Shown in pieces: positions 1 through 9,779 of a DNA stretch of 64,000 nt. The DNA comes from Rhizobium sp. BT03 (lineage in GTDB: Bacteria > Pseudomonadota > Alphaproteobacteria > Rhizobiales > Rhizobiaceae), in contig NZ_CP125640.1 in NCBI RefSeq assembly GCF_030053155.1, forward strand, positions 558,001 to 622,000. The letters run 5' to 3'. The notes beneath the pieces were generated by a model. It had not been told where the DNA came from and did no database searches. It worked only from the letters and a program-made list of their open reading frames with translations. The translations under genes and the position numbers were made by a program. The stretch's first letter is position 1. Each line of letters opens with the position of its first letter.

Positions 1-675
<675 letters not shown>

Positions 676-698
676 GATTGCAGCTCCAATGGGTCGGC

Positions 699-1547
699 TC
701 AGGACTTGACGGCGCCGGCGGTCAGGCCGGCGATGATGTGCCTCTGGGCAACGAAGAAAACGATGATCGTCGGCAGGATGGTCAACGTGATGAAGGCCAG
801 CACCAGTTGCCATTCCGTGCCGTATTCGCCGCGATAGACCATGATGCCGAGCGGCCAGGGATATTTCGATTCCGAGTTCAGCATGATCAGCGGCAGGATG
901 TAACTGTTCCAGCTGCCGACGAAAGAGATGATGCTGACGGTGGCGACGATCGGCCGGGAGAGCGGCAGCGAGATATGCCAGAAGAATCTCATATAACCGC
1001 AGCCGTCGACGAAGGCCGCCTGAAACAATTCTTCCGGGAGGTTGCGGAAATAGTTCCTGAACAACAGGATGCTCATGCCGAGGCCGAAAGCCACCTGCGG
1101 CAGCACCACGCCCCAATAGGTATTGAGCAGGCCGAGATCGCGGATGCGGATGAAGAGCGGCAGGATCGCGGTCGCCGCCGGAAACATCAGGCCGAGCAGG
1201 AAATAATTGAGCAGGAAGGACGAGCCGAAGAAGCGGACATGGGCAAAGGCGAAGGCCGCCATCGACGAGACGATCAGCGTCAAGAGCACGGTGAGCGCCG
1301 CAATGATCAGCGAATTGCCGATCTGCAGCCAGTAGCGTTCGCCGAAGAGGATGTCGGTATAATTCGCCCACTGCCATTCCGTCGGCAGGCCGAAGGGATT
1401 GGTGCGCAGGTCGCCCAGCGTCTTGAAGCCGCCGAGCGCCGTGGTCAGCAGCGGGATCAGCACGATGGCGGCGATCAGGCTCAGCGACACGTAGAGATAG
1501 ATGCGTGTCGAGGTGCGCATGCGGATGGAAGAGCTCATATCAGTCAT
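699..1547 (-). CDS. Carbohydrate ABC transporter permease, MalG type
   Basis: Inner-membrane permease of 282 aa with about six hydrophobic segments. The EAA loop that docks on the ATPase is visible as [19 protein letters not shown] followed by LPLSRP near residues 190-215, typical of the CUT1 sugar importer MalG/UgpE subunit. Its start overlaps the end of the MalF-like gene by 8 bp, which implies translational coupling. Length is normal for the family. Substrate cannot be read from sequence; the adjacent ThuA and Gfo/Idh genes suggest a disaccharide or other glycoside. Confidence 0.92.
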   Translation of the reverse strand: MTDMSSSIRMRTSTRIYLYVSLSLIAAIVLIPLLTTALGGFKTLGDLRTNPFGLPTEWQWANYTDILFGERYWLQIGNSLIIAALTVLLTLIVSSMAAFAFAHVRFFGSSFLLNYFLLGLMFPAATAILPLFIRIRDLGLLNTYWGVVLPQVAFGLGMSILLFRNYFRNLPEELFQAAFVDGCGYMRFFWHISLPLSRPIVATVSIISFVGSWNSYILPLIMLNSESKYPWPLGIMVYRGEYGTEWQLVLAFITLTILPTIIVFFVAQRHIIAGLTAGAVKS

Positions 1548-2478
1548 GGCGCATGAAGATCCTTTTGTAACCGAAGGCGAGCGTCACGCAGATGACGAAG
1601 AGCACCACGCCAACGGCGCTGCCCAAGCCGACCTGCATGCGCATGACGCCGTAGGTGTAGAGGAAGGTGACCATCGTCTGCGTCGAATTGGACGGGCCGC
1701 CGCCGGTCAGCGGCATGATCATGTCGAAGAGCTGCAGCGAGCCGACGACGGCAAAGAAGATCGACAGGCGCAAGGTCGAGCCGAGCAGCGGCAGCGTGAC
1801 GTAGCGGAATTTCTGCCAGCCGGTGGCGCCGTCGATTTCGGCGGCTTCCAGCACGCTCTTGTCGACCGATTGCAGGCCGGCGATGAACAGCATCATGTGA
1901 AAACCGAAATATTTCCAGACGATGACGCCGAGCACGGCGTAGATCGCCACGTCCTTGTCGGCGAGCACATAAGGATTGGCGAAGCCGAAGAAGTTTGAAA
2001 TGGCGGCAAACAACCCGTAATCGCCGTCATAGACGAAGCGCCAGATCAGGCCGGCGGCAACGTCTGCCAGCACATAGGGCAGGAAGAAGATCAGCCGATA
2101 GCCGACGACACCAGGAATGCGGTGGGCGAGCATGGTGGCCAGCCAGATGGCGAGCGGCACCTGGACGCAGATGGAGATGACGATGATCAGGCCGTTATTG
2201 AGCAGCGCCTGAGTGAAGGCGGCATTGCGGAACAGAACCTGGAAATTGCGGAGCGCGATGAATTCGGTCGGCGTGCCGTAGCCGTTCCATTTGTAGAGGC
2301 TGTACCAGGCCGCCTCGCCCATCGGCATGATGACGAAGAGCGTGAAGAGCAGCAGCGCCGGCGGCAGAAAGAGCAAGAGCACCGTCAGCCGGTCATGGGC
2401 GACCGAGCTTTTCCTGTTTGCGGCTCGCCTTGCCGGGCTTGCGGCTGCGGTCATCGAAGGGATTGAAATATTGGCCAT
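1540..2478 (-). CDS. Carbohydrate ABC transporter permease, MalF type
   Basis: Inner-membrane permease of 312 aa, partner of the MalG-like subunit. A basic N-terminal stretch of about 28 residues precedes the first hydrophobic helix (LTVLLLFLPPALLLF), and an EAA loop (VLEAAEIDGATGWQKFRYV, then LPLLG) lies near residues 210-235. AGGAT before the ATG is a usable ribosome site. It sits between the binding-protein gene and the MalG-like gene in the same leftward operon, the standard CUT1 order. Confident family call, substrate unknown. Confidence 0.92.
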   Translation of the reverse strand: MANISIPSMTAAASPARRAANRKSSVAHDRLTVLLLFLPPALLLFTLFVIMPMGEAAWYSLYKWNGYGTPTEFIALRNFQVLFRNAAFTQALLNNGLIIVISICVQVPLAIWLATMLAHRIPGVVGYRLIFFLPYVLADVAAGLIWRFVYDGDYGLFAAISNFFGFANPYVLADKDVAIYAVLGVIVWKYFGFHMMLFIAGLQSVDKSVLEAAEIDGATGWQKFRYVTLPLLGSTLRLSIFFAVVGSLQLFDMIMPLTGGGPSNSTQTMVTFLYTYGVMRMQVGLGSAVGVVLFVICVTLAFGYKRIFMRHD

Positions 2479-2557
2479 GGATCCTGCTTTCGTTCGTCGG
2501 CAGCAATGCCAGCGCTCCGCTTGATCGGGAGCGCCGGGAAGGCTCTGCGGGCGCTGG

Positions 2558-3862
2558 TTACTGTTCCAGTTCGAAAGCGTCCTGGATCATCTGAGCGCCG
2601 TCCTTGGAATTCATCTGGCCGGAGACGATTTCCACCGAGACGTCGTTGACGACACGGCCGACGGCCGCGCCGAGATCCTGGTCGAAGAAGTTCTGATGCC
2701 AGGTCGAACCGGCCAGCTGTTTGGCCGATTCGGAAAGCAGCGGGTTGACGACGCCGTCATCGGCGCCGACGGCAACGGGAAGCAACATGCCAGCCTTAGC
2801 CATCGCCCGCTCGTTCTCGGCGTTGGTGAGGAAGGCGAGGAAATCGAGCGCCTCCTTGGAGGCCTTCTTGGTGACCGCCCAGCCGTTCAGGCCGCCGAGC
2901 GTATCGGTCGGCTTGCCGGCGCCGCCCTCGACCGTCGGGAAGACGAAACGGCCGATATTGTCGGGTGCCAGGCCCTTGCCGTCGCCGGCATTCTTGCGCT
3001 GGTTGGCTTCGGTGGCTTCAAAGCCGAGGATCATCGCGGCCTTGCCGTCGCCGAAGACACCGAGCGTCTGCGGCCAGGTTGCGCCGAGATAGCCGGGCTG
3101 GAAAGGTTCGAGCTTGCCGAGCTCGGCGAGATCCTCACCGGCCTTGATGATGGCGGGATCAAGGAAACCTTCGCCCTCGCCGTTCTTGGCGGCTTCGAAA
3201 ACCTTCTGGCCGCCTTCGCGCATGACGAGATAGCTCCAGTAGAAATGGATCGGCCATTTCTCGCCGCCGCCGCCGGCAATCGGCACGATGCCGGCCTCCT
3301 TGATCTTCTTCACCGCAGCGAGGAAATCCGTCCAGCTCTTGATGTCTTCGGCCTTGACGCCAGCTTTGGCAAACAGCGCCTTGTTGTAGAAAAAGCTGAC
3401 CAGACCGACCTTGTAGGGAATGGCCCAGGTCTTGCCCTCAAAGGTCAGGCCGTCGACCGAAGCCGGGGTATAGGCCTTTCGCAGCTTGCCGCCACCGGCA
3501 TCGAGGGCTGCCGTCACATCCTGCAGCGCGCCGGTCTCCGACTGCTGCTTCAACACGCCGCCGCCCCAGCTGAAAAAGAAATCCGGCACGTCGTCGGACT
3601 GCAGCAGAGTGGGAAGCTTGGCCTTGAAGGCCTCGTTTTCGAGGAACTGCATCTGGATGTCGACGTCGGGATGCTGGCCTTCGTATTTCTTGACGATGTC
3701 TTCCCAGGCCGCAACGTTTTTCGGGTCGAGCTCGAGATGCAGCCATTTGACCACCGTCGTCGCGGAGGCAGCGCCTGCCCCCGCCAGCAACATGCCGGCT
3801 GCCGCGGCCATGGATACGATGCGCCTGCCGCCGAAAGCGGCGTTCTTCAGCATAAAATTCAT
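2558..3862 (-). CDS. Extracellular sugar-binding protein (family 1) of ABC importer
   Basis: Periplasmic solute-binding protein of 434 aa. The N-terminus has a basic region followed by a hydrophobic core and an ASA-type cleavage site near residue 34, so a Sec signal peptide. The mature part follows the SBP_bac_1 pattern (KWLHLELDPKN, then IVKKYEGQHPDVDIQMQF). A strong GGGAGGAAA ribosome site lies 5' of the ATG at 3862. It is the first gene of the leftward importer operon and has a good sigma-70 promoter upstream. Ligand not identifiable. Confidence 0.93.
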   Translation of the reverse strand: MNFMLKNAAFGGRRIVSMAAAAGMLLAGAGAASATTVVKWLHLELDPKNVAAWEDIVKKYEGQHPDVDIQMQFLENEAFKAKLPTLLQSDDVPDFFFSWGGGVLKQQSETGALQDVTAALDAGGGKLRKAYTPASVDGLTFEGKTWAIPYKVGLVSFFYNKALFAKAGVKAEDIKSWTDFLAAVKKIKEAGIVPIAGGGGEKWPIHFYWSYLVMREGGQKVFEAAKNGEGEGFLDPAIIKAGEDLAELGKLEPFQPGYLGATWPQTLGVFGDGKAAMILGFEATEANQRKNAGDGKGLAPDNIGRFVFPTVEGGAGKPTDTLGGLNGWAVTKKASKEALDFLAFLTNAENERAMAKAGMLLPVAVGADDGVVNPLLSESAKQLAGSTWHQNFFDQDLGAAVGRVVNDVSVEIVSGQMNSKDGAQMIQDAFELEQ

Positions 3863-3911
3863 GATTTTCCTCCCGGGGACCTATCCTCACAATTTTTCCC
3901 CAATGCGGATT

Positions 3912-3940
3912 AATTCAACGGAGCTTGCGCCGGATGTCAA
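3912..3940 (-). promoter_or_regulatory. Sigma-70 promoter for the sugar importer operon
   Basis: On the minus strand TTGACA (3940-3935) and TGAATT (3917-3912) are separated by 17 bp, a near-consensus promoter about 50 bp upstream of the binding-protein start. It faces the regulator promoter in the same 198-bp intergenic region, a natural place for the ROK protein to act. Confidence 0.7.
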
Positions 3941-3970
3941 CCCAATTGCCGCTATTTTTATCAAATGCGC

Positions 3971-3999
3971 TTGACAGGCCCGTGGGATTGCCTGCTATT
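3971..3999 (+). promoter_or_regulatory. Probable sigma-70 promoter for the ROK regulator operon
   Basis: TTGACA at 3971-3976 is followed 17 bp later by GCTATT (3994-3999), with an AT-rich stretch (ATTTATTTCG...TTAAAAATATT) downstream to about 4024. This lies about 60 bp upstream of the ROK gene and back-to-back with the importer promoter. The -35 is perfect, the -10 imperfect. Confidence 0.5.
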
Positions 4000-4060
4000 T
4001 ATTTCGTAACCCGTTAAAAATATTGGCTTCCGCCCAACGAACGATGCCGGCTAGTTTTTC

Positions 4061-5260
4061 ATGAAGACCGCAGATCCAGAATTGATGCGCGCGATCAACC
4101 GTTTGAACGTGCTCGATACCATCCGGCGCCATGGTCCGATCTCGCGCATCGAGATCAGCGAGCGGACCGAGCTTTCCACCACGACCGTTTCCGCCATTAC
4201 CGCCTCCCTGCTCGACGATGGGCTGATCCTGCCGCGTCATGAAGGCGATATCCGCAACGAGGCGGTGCGCGGCAGGCCGCGCGTGGCGCTGGAGCTCAAT
4301 CCGGATGCGGCCCGCGTCGTCGGCGGCAAGATCGCCGCCAACCGGATGGTCTTCGTCGTCACCAATTTCCGCGGCGACGTGCTGTCGAAGCTCGCTTTGC
4401 CGATCCGCCTCGACCGGCAGCCGATCGGTGTCATCGCCGATCTCGTCGAGGACGGGGTCAGGCGTTGCGTCGTCGATGCCGGGCTGTCGCTCGAAGATGT
4501 CGACAGCGTCTGCCTCGGCTTTCCCGGCGTCATCGAGCACCGCACCGGCTACATCAGAAGCAGCCCGATTTTCCGCGACACCAATGTCGATTTCGCCGCC
4601 GAGATGTCGACGCGCCTGTCGACGTCCACCATCGTCGAAAGCGACGCGCATGCCATCACGCTCGGCCATCACTGGTTCGGCAAAGCCCGTGACCTGGAAG
4701 ATATGGTGTTGATTTCATTGGAGCAGACGCTGGGCCTCGGCGTGCTGCATGGCAACAGCCTGTTTCGCGGCGCCGGCGGCCTCAGCCACAATCTCGGCGA
4801 CCTCGTGCTCGGCATGGGGCCGAATGGCGTCGTGCGGCTCTTCAGCCAGGCCGGCGAAAGCGCCATCCTCGGCGAACAGCAGGCCGACGGCCGCTTTGCC
4901 GAAGCGATCCGGCTCGGGCGCGGCATGACCCATGCCCAGGCGCTGATCAAGGCCGACGACGACCGGCTGATCAGCGCCGCCATCCGCGCCGGCGAGGCTG
5001 TTGGATTGACCATCGCCAATATCGTCACGCTGTTTGCGCCGCCGCGCGTCATCCTTGTCGGGTCGAGCCTGGCGCTCGGCGAACCCTTTTTGAACAGCTT
5101 GCGCGATGCCTATGCGCTCGCCATTCCGCCCTCGCTGAAGGGGGTGAGCGAACTCGTCTTCGACGATTCGAGTGATGATTTCTGGGCGCAGGGTGCGGCC
5201 GCGGTGGCGCTCTACGAACTCTACGAATCGCCCTGGAGCACGACCGGGCCGGCGCTCTGA
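4061..5260 (+). CDS. ROK-family transcriptional regulator
   Basis: Protein of 399 aa with an N-terminal winged helix-turn-helix (IEISERTELSTTTVSAI, about residues 32-50) and a C-terminal ROK sugar-kinase-like domain (VCLGFPGVIEHRTG, LGLGVLHGN). The cysteine zinc motif CxCGxxGCxE of most ROK proteins is missing: the equivalent stretch after GLSHNLGD contains no cysteines. It is likely the local sugar-responsive repressor, because it is divergent from the importer and leads an operon with a dehydrogenase and a ThuA protein. No strong ribosome site precedes the ATG, so translation may be weak. Confidence 0.9.
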   Translation: MKTADPELMRAINRLNVLDTIRRHGPISRIEISERTELSTTTVSAITASLLDDGLILPRHEGDIRNEAVRGRPRVALELNPDAARVVGGKIAANRMVFVVTNFRGDVLSKLALPIRLDRQPIGVIADLVEDGVRRCVVDAGLSLEDVDSVCLGFPGVIEHRTGYIRSSPIFRDTNVDFAAEMSTRLSTSTIVESDAHAITLGHHWFGKARDLEDMVLISLEQTLGLGVLHGNSLFRGAGGLSHNLGDLVLGMGPNGVVRLFSQAGESAILGEQQADGRFAEAIRLGRGMTHAQALIKADDDRLISAAIRAGEAVGLTIANIVTLFAPPRVILVGSSLALGEPFLNSLRDAYALAIPPSLKGVSELVFDDSSDDFWAQGAAAVALYELYESPWSTTGPAL

Positions 5261-5294
5261 CGGGCGTCACCAATCAAGATCAATGGAGGAATTC

Positions 5295-6395
5295 ATGGAG
5301 AGAGTCGGTATCGGCATCATCGGATGCGGCAATATTTCGGGCGCCTATCTCAAAGCGATGGCATCCTTTCCCATTCTCGACATTCGCGGTGTGGCCGATC
5401 TCAACCGGGAACTGGCGGAGGCGAAGGCTGCCGAATTCAACGTTCCCGCCAGATCCGTCGAGGAGCTCTTCGCCGACCCCAAAGTCGAGATCATCGTCAA
5501 TCTGACGATCCCGAAAGCCCATGTCGCCGTGGCGCTGCAGGCGCTCGAGGCCGGCAAGCACACCTATTCGGAAAAGCCGCTCGGGATTAATTTCGCGGAA
5601 GGGAAAAAATTGGCCGAGGCCGCCAAGGCCAGGAATCTCCGCATCGGGGCGGCCCCCGACACCTTCCTCGGCGGCGGCCATCAGACGGCCCGTGCCTTGA
5701 TCGACCAAGGCGTCATCGGCCAGCCGGTCGGCGGCTCGGCGAGCTTCATGTGCCCGGGCCATGAACGCTGGCACCCGAACCCCGCCTTCTTCTACGAGGT
5801 CGGCGGTGGGCCGATGCTCGATATGGGTCCCTATTACATCACCGATCTCGTCAATCTTCTCGGGCCGGTCGCGCAAGTGGCCGGCTTTGCGACGACGCCA
5901 CGCGCCGAACGTCTGATATCAAGCGAGCCGCGCAACGGCGAGCGCATTCCCGTGCATGTGCCGACCCACGTCGCCGGCATGATGGCTTTTGCGGGCGGCG
6001 CCGTCGTCCAGATCGCCATGAGCTTCGACGTCGCCGGCCACAAGCATGTGCCGCTCGAGGTCTACGGCACCGAGGGCACGCTCATCGTGCCCGATCCCAA
6101 CAAATTCGAAGGCCCTGTCGAATATCTGCGTAAGGGCGGCCAATTCGAGGATCAGCCACTCACATCACCCTATGCCGATGGCAATTATCGCTCGCTCGGC
6201 GTCGCCGACATGGCGCATGCGATCCGCTCCAACCGGCCGCATCGCGCCAATGGCGATCTGGCGCTGCATGTGCTGGAGGTGATGGAAGCGTTCCACACCG
6301 CGTCTGAGACCGGCCGGACGGTGGCGATCTCAACGGCGGTGGAGCGCCCTGCCCCCATATCGCAATCCATCGTCGACGGACGGCTGGCGAAATAA
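5295..6395 (+). CDS. Gfo/Idh/MocA-family NAD(P)-dependent dehydrogenase
   Basis: Oxidoreductase of 366 aa. The N-terminal Rossmann fold has IGIIGCGNISGAYL, and the family EKP signature appears as YSEKPLG near residue 95. The C-terminal alpha/beta domain contains GGPMLDMGPYYITDLVNL. I chose ATG 5295 because GGAGGA at 5285-5290 sits just before it; an ATG at 5283 overlaps that ribosome site. Members oxidise sugars, inositols or glycosides. Placement next to a ThuA-domain gene recalls the ThuA/ThuB pair of disaccharide utilisation in Sinorhizobium, but the substrate here is inference. Confidence 0.9.
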   Translation: MERVGIGIIGCGNISGAYLKAMASFPILDIRGVADLNRELAEAKAAEFNVPARSVEELFADPKVEIIVNLTIPKAHVAVALQALEAGKHTYSEKPLGINFAEGKKLAEAAKARNLRIGAAPDTFLGGGHQTARALIDQGVIGQPVGGSASFMCPGHERWHPNPAFFYEVGGGPMLDMGPYYITDLVNLLGPVAQVAGFATTPRAERLISSEPRNGERIPVHVPTHVAGMMAFAGGAVVQIAMSFDVAGHKHVPLEVYGTEGTLIVPDPNKFEGPVEYLRKGGQFEDQPLTSPYADGNYRSLGVADMAHAIRSNRPHRANGDLALHVLEVMEAFHTASETGRTVAISTAVERPAPISQSIVDGRLAK

Positions 6396-6412
6396 TTTCA
6401 GGAGGAATGACT

Positions 6413-7054
6413 ATGCGTGAAGCACTGATCGTCTGGGGTGGCTGGAGCGGCCATGAGCCGCAGGAATGCGCCGAAATCATCAAGTCCATGCTCGAGGAGG
6501 ACGGCTTCAAGGTCTATCTCGAACACGGCACCGAGGCGCTGGCCGACCCTTCTGTCCATGATCTCAGCCTGGTCGTGCCGATCATGACCATGTCGAAGAT
6601 CGAGAAGGAGGAGGTCAAGAACCTCGCCGCCGCGATCGAAAGCGGTGTCGGCATATCAGGTTATCACGGCGGCGCGGGCGATGCCTTCCGCGACTCCGTC
6701 GACTATCAGTTCATCATCGGCGGCCAGTGGGTGGCCCACCCCGGCAACATCATCGACTATACCGTCAACATCACCCGGCCGGACGATCCGCTGATGGAGG
6801 GGATTGCCGATTTTCCCTATACGTCGGAGCAATATTACATGCATGTAGACCCCTCGAACGAGGTTCTGGCGACGACCAAGTTCACCGGCGATCACGCCTA
6901 CTGGATCGACGGCGTCGTCATGCCGGTCGTCTGGAAGCGCAAATACGGCAAGGGCCGCGTTTTCTATTCCTCGCTCGGCCATCAGGCCAAGGAGTTCGAC
7001 GTGCCTGAGATGAGGACCATCTTCCGCCGCGGCGCGAATTGGGCGGCGCGGTGA
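6413..7054 (+). CDS. ThuA-domain protein (trehalose-utilisation type)
   Basis: Protein of 213 aa, one ThuA-like class-I-glutamine-amidotransferase-fold domain. Recognisable segments are ALIVWGGWSGHEP at the N-terminus, ISGYHGGAGDAF near residue 85, and the C-terminal GKGRVFYSSLGHQAKEFD. GGAGGA at 6401-6406 abuts an ATG at 6407, so the ATG at 6413 is the better start. It is the last gene of the ROK-dehydrogenase operon. In Sinorhizobium ThuA works with a Gfo/Idh-type partner in disaccharide catabolism; the same partnership is likely here. Confidence 0.88.
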   Translation: MREALIVWGGWSGHEPQECAEIIKSMLEEDGFKVYLEHGTEALADPSVHDLSLVVPIMTMSKIEKEEVKNLAAAIESGVGISGYHGGAGDAFRDSVDYQFIIGGQWVAHPGNIIDYTVNITRPDDPLMEGIADFPYTSEQYYMHVDPSNEVLATTKFTGDHAYWIDGVVMPVVWKRKYGKGRVFYSSLGHQAKEFDVPEMRTIFRRGANWAAR

Positions 7055-7090
7055 TCTGTTCGCTTCGGTGGAGCCAAAAGACCCCTCCCC

Positions 7091-7217
7091 AACCCCTCCC
7101 CACAAGGGGGAGGGACTAAGATGCTGCACCGCTTCACATAAACTCTCCAGCAAGACCTCTCCTTTTGGTCGCCGCCGGAAACCACAGCTTAGTCCCTCCC
7201 CCTTGTGGGGAGGGGTT
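7091..7217. repeat. Perfect 30-bp inverted repeat (palindromic intergenic element)
   Basis: The 30 bases at 7091-7120 are the exact reverse complement of 7188-7217, with 67 bp between the arms. Each arm itself contains CCCTCCCC-ACAA-GGGGGAGGG, a smaller imperfect hairpin. The element lies between thuA-like (rightward) and DUF2938 (leftward) genes and may act as a bidirectional terminator. Such mobile intergenic palindromes are common in Rhizobiaceae. Confidence 0.85.
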
Positions 7218-7227
7218 TTTGGCAATC

Positions 7228-7707
7228 TCAGCGCAGAATCAACGCCGTCCCGTAAAGCCCCAATGCGAACACCGTATGCGCCAGCAGATTGAAGCACCGG
7301 ACCTTGTTCGGCGTCGGATGTTTGGAGGCCGCCCAGCCGATGCCGAGGCCCGGCTGCAGCAGGAACCACCCTGCCCCGACGGTGACGATGCCGAAGATCC
7401 AGGCGGGGAGAAATGTCGGTGCGGCGAGCCAGCCCTGCCCCATGATGAGCGCAAAGATCACGCCATAGAGAATGCCGACGGCGTAATGGCTGATCCAGCC
7501 GAGCGCCAACTCGTGCTGATAGGGTTCGGCATCGGCAATGCTGTCATGAAAGACCTTGCCGCGGCGAAGATGCCAGAACCAGCGGCCGACCGGCGCCCAG
7601 TTGGGCGGCGTCTGGCCGAAGACCTGGGTGAGCACGATCGCCCAGAGGTCCATCAGGATGGTTGCGCCGGCGCCGATCGCCAGGCCGCGCCACAGAATAT
7701 CGAACAT
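7228..7707 (-). CDS. DUF2938 family membrane protein
   Basis: Integral membrane protein of 159 aa with four hydrophobic segments: GLAIGAGATILMDLWAIVL, WISHYAVGILYGVIFAL, FGIVTVGAGWFLLQPGLGIG and LAHTVFALGLYGTALIL. Conserved-looking polar patches (GRWFWHL, ASKHPTPNKVRCFNLLAHTVF) match DUF2938 proteins as I remember them. Function unknown. It stands alone, leftward, between a palindromic repeat and the creatininase-like gene that diverges from it. Confidence 0.75.
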   Translation of the reverse strand: MFDILWRGLAIGAGATILMDLWAIVLTQVFGQTPPNWAPVGRWFWHLRRGKVFHDSIADAEPYQHELALGWISHYAVGILYGVIFALIMGQGWLAAPTFLPAWIFGIVTVGAGWFLLQPGLGIGWAASKHPTPNKVRCFNLLAHTVFALGLYGTALILR

Positions 7708-7859
7708 TGGGAATCACCGGAGAGCGTTGAATTGCAGAGACGCCAGCAAAGCATTGCAGACGCGTCGGCGCAATGGCTCCGTTGAATTCCTCCCGCACCC
7801 AGGGATCATGCGACAGTGCCCCCTGCCCGCTGGGCGGCCGTCGCTGCTGCATCATCCGC

Positions 7860-7896
7860 AAAAAGGCATCGGTGCGGGCGCAAATTGATGCTTTTC
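7860..7896 (+). promoter_or_regulatory. 37-bp element shared with the LysR/ABC intergenic region (candidate LysR operator, copy 1)
   Basis: A5GGCATC at the left and GATGCTTTTC at the right form an imperfect dyad (AAAAGGCATC / GATGCTTTT). The whole 37 bp matches 9780-9816 at 32 of 37 positions. It ends 53 bp upstream of the creatininase-like start. The second copy lies beside a LysR gene, so this is most simply its binding site. Confidence 0.7.
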
Positions 7897-7949
7897 GCGT
7901 GCAGCGATATTTCCTACTCACTGTCGCAACGGCAATGAGAGGCGCGGCG

Positions 7950-8747
7950 ATGGCAATGCCATTTTACTGGAACGAACTGAACAGCTCCGACTTCGCCGGA
8001 CTTTCGCCCGACACGACCATTGCCATCCTGCCGATCGCCTCGACCGAACAGCACGGTCCGCACCTGCCGATCGCGACCGATGTGGCGATCGCTAACGGCA
8101 TGCTGGCCGAACTGCGGAAACAGAAGCCCGACAACCTCGATTTCCTGGTTCTGCCGACGCAGGAGATCGGCAAGGCGAACGAACATATCTACGGGCCGGG
8201 AACTCTGTCGCTCGGTGCTGAGCTGCTCATTCCCGTCTGGACGGCAATCGGCGCCAAGGTTGCCGAAGCCGGCATCCGCAAGATGGTCATCGTCAATTCG
8301 CATGGCGGCAATGTCGACATCATGAGCATCGTCGCGCGCGAGTTGCGCGTCCGCTATCAGATGGCCGTCGTCTCGACGCAATGGGGCCGCTTCGGTCATC
8401 CCGAAGGCATGATCAGCGAAGACGAGTTGAAATACGGTATCCATGGGGGCGAGGTCGAGACCTCGCTGATGCTCCATTTCCGCCCCGATCTGGTGCGGAT
8501 GGACAAGGCACAGAATTTCACCTCCAAGGCCGAATGGATGCGCGGACAATCGAGATATATCCAGCCGCTGCCGCCGCATTCGCTTGCCTGGATCGCCCAC
8601 GACCTCAATCCGCACGGCGTCGTCGGCGACGCCTCGCGCGGAACGGTGGAGAAAGGCGAAGCGATCTGCCGCCATCAGGTCAAGGGCTTCATCGAGTTGC
8701 TGTCCGACCTGAAGCGCTATCCGCTTTCCAGCCTCTATTCACAATAA
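7950..8747 (+). CDS. Creatininase-family amidohydrolase
   Basis: Cytoplasmic metal-dependent hydrolase of 265 aa. Diagnostic residues are in STEQHGPHLPIATDV near residue 32 (Glu, His and Asp ligands) and NSHGGNVD near residue 117, with a later HGGEVETSLML carrying the further acidic ligand. Family members cleave C-N bonds in creatinine, in formamide-type riboflavin intermediates and in related cyclic amides. GAGAGG at 7937-7942 supports ATG 7950. The upstream 37-bp element is shared with the LysR-controlled operon at 9.9 kb, so it probably opens or hydrolyses the same substrate class. Confidence 0.9.
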   Translation: MAMPFYWNELNSSDFAGLSPDTTIAILPIASTEQHGPHLPIATDVAIANGMLAELRKQKPDNLDFLVLPTQEIGKANEHIYGPGTLSLGAELLIPVWTAIGAKVAEAGIRKMVIVNSHGGNVDIMSIVARELRVRYQMAVVSTQWGRFGHPEGMISEDELKYGIHGGEVETSLMLHFRPDLVRMDKAQNFTSKAEWMRGQSRYIQPLPPHSLAWIAHDLNPHGVVGDASRGTVEKGEAICRHQVKGFIELLSDLKRYPLSSLYSQ

Positions 8748-8763
8748 CGCCGGCGAGAGCGAC

Positions 8764-9714
8764 CTAAGGGCCGACAGGCTTTTCCATCGCGATATGGCCT
8801 TTGGTCTGCAGTTCCTGCACGAGGCCGGCAAGTTCGGCGAGCAGATATTCGACGAACAGGCTGGTGGCGGAATCGAGCGGCGCGCGGGCGCGGGCAAAAA
8901 GCTTCATCGGCTGCTGGCGCGCATGCGGTTCGGCGATCGCCCGGAAGACGAGCTCGCCCTGCCGGCATTCGGTGATGACGTCGAGCGGGTTCAGTATCGT
9001 CAGCCCCGCCCCCGATTTTACCAGCTTCTTCAGCATCTCCGACGCATTGGTCTCAAGCACCGGCTCGACATGCACGTCGAGGCGCGCCAAGGCCAGATTG
9101 ATCACATCACGCAGGCTGGTGCCCTGCTGGGCCAGCACCAGGCGCTCCTGGACGATATCCGCCAGATTGATCGGGCCTGAACCGATCAGGTGATGGCCGG
9201 GCGGCAGCACCACGCCGATCGGGATGTCGAAACTGCCAAGCGTTCGGATGCCCGGTGTCGCCGGAATGTTGAAGCCGAGGCCGATATCAACCTCGCCCGA
9301 CAGCACCGGATTGACCGTCATCGTGCCCGCGTCATTGCGCAGCTGCATGAAGACGCGCGGATGCTCCGCCTGGAACCGAGCGATGATGTCAGGCAGCGGG
9401 CCGGCGGCAAGTCCAACCGTGGTAACGATGCGGACCTTGCCGGCCTGCTGCATCTTCAGGCTGCGGATGCGGCCCTCCAGCCGCTCGTAATTCTTCAGCA
9501 CTTCGCGAATATGTTCGATGCAAAGTTCGCCGGCTGCCGTCAGCCGCAGGCCGCGCGGCAGCCGCTCGAAAAGCGGCGCGCCCATTTCCTCCTCCAGCGC
9601 GAGGATCTGCCGGTTGATCGCCGATGACGCCACATTCAGCCGCGCCGCCGCCTTGCGGATCGAACCGGTGCGGGCGATCTCGTTGATGTAGATGAGCTTT
9701 CGGGAATGCAGCAT
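8764..9714 (-). CDS. LysR-family transcriptional regulator
   Basis: Regulator of 316 aa with an N-terminal helix-turn-helix (IRKAAARLNVASSAINRQI, about residues 17-35, then LEEEMGAPLFERLPRGLRLT) and a C-terminal periplasmic-binding-like effector domain. ATG 9714 is preceded by a GAGG ribosome site; longer in-frame starts lack one. It is divergent from the NMT1-type ABC operon, and a 37-bp element sits between them. A second copy of that element precedes the creatininase gene on the other side, making this LysR the likely controller of both flanks. Confidence 0.93.
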   Translation of the reverse strand: MLHSRKLIYINEIARTGSIRKAAARLNVASSAINRQILALEEEMGAPLFERLPRGLRLTAAGELCIEHIREVLKNYERLEGRIRSLKMQQAGKVRIVTTVGLAAGPLPDIIARFQAEHPRVFMQLRNDAGTMTVNPVLSGEVDIGLGFNIPATPGIRTLGSFDIPIGVVLPPGHHLIGSGPINLADIVQERLVLAQQGTSLRDVINLALARLDVHVEPVLETNASEMLKKLVKSGAGLTILNPLDVITECRQGELVFRAIAEPHARQQPMKLFARARAPLDSATSLFVEYLLAELAGLVQELQTKGHIAMEKPVGP

Positions 9715-9779
9715 CGCAACCTCGTTGCATGAAAATAAAGCAGACGCACAAATTAGGCACAGGCTGCCGTTGAGATGCC

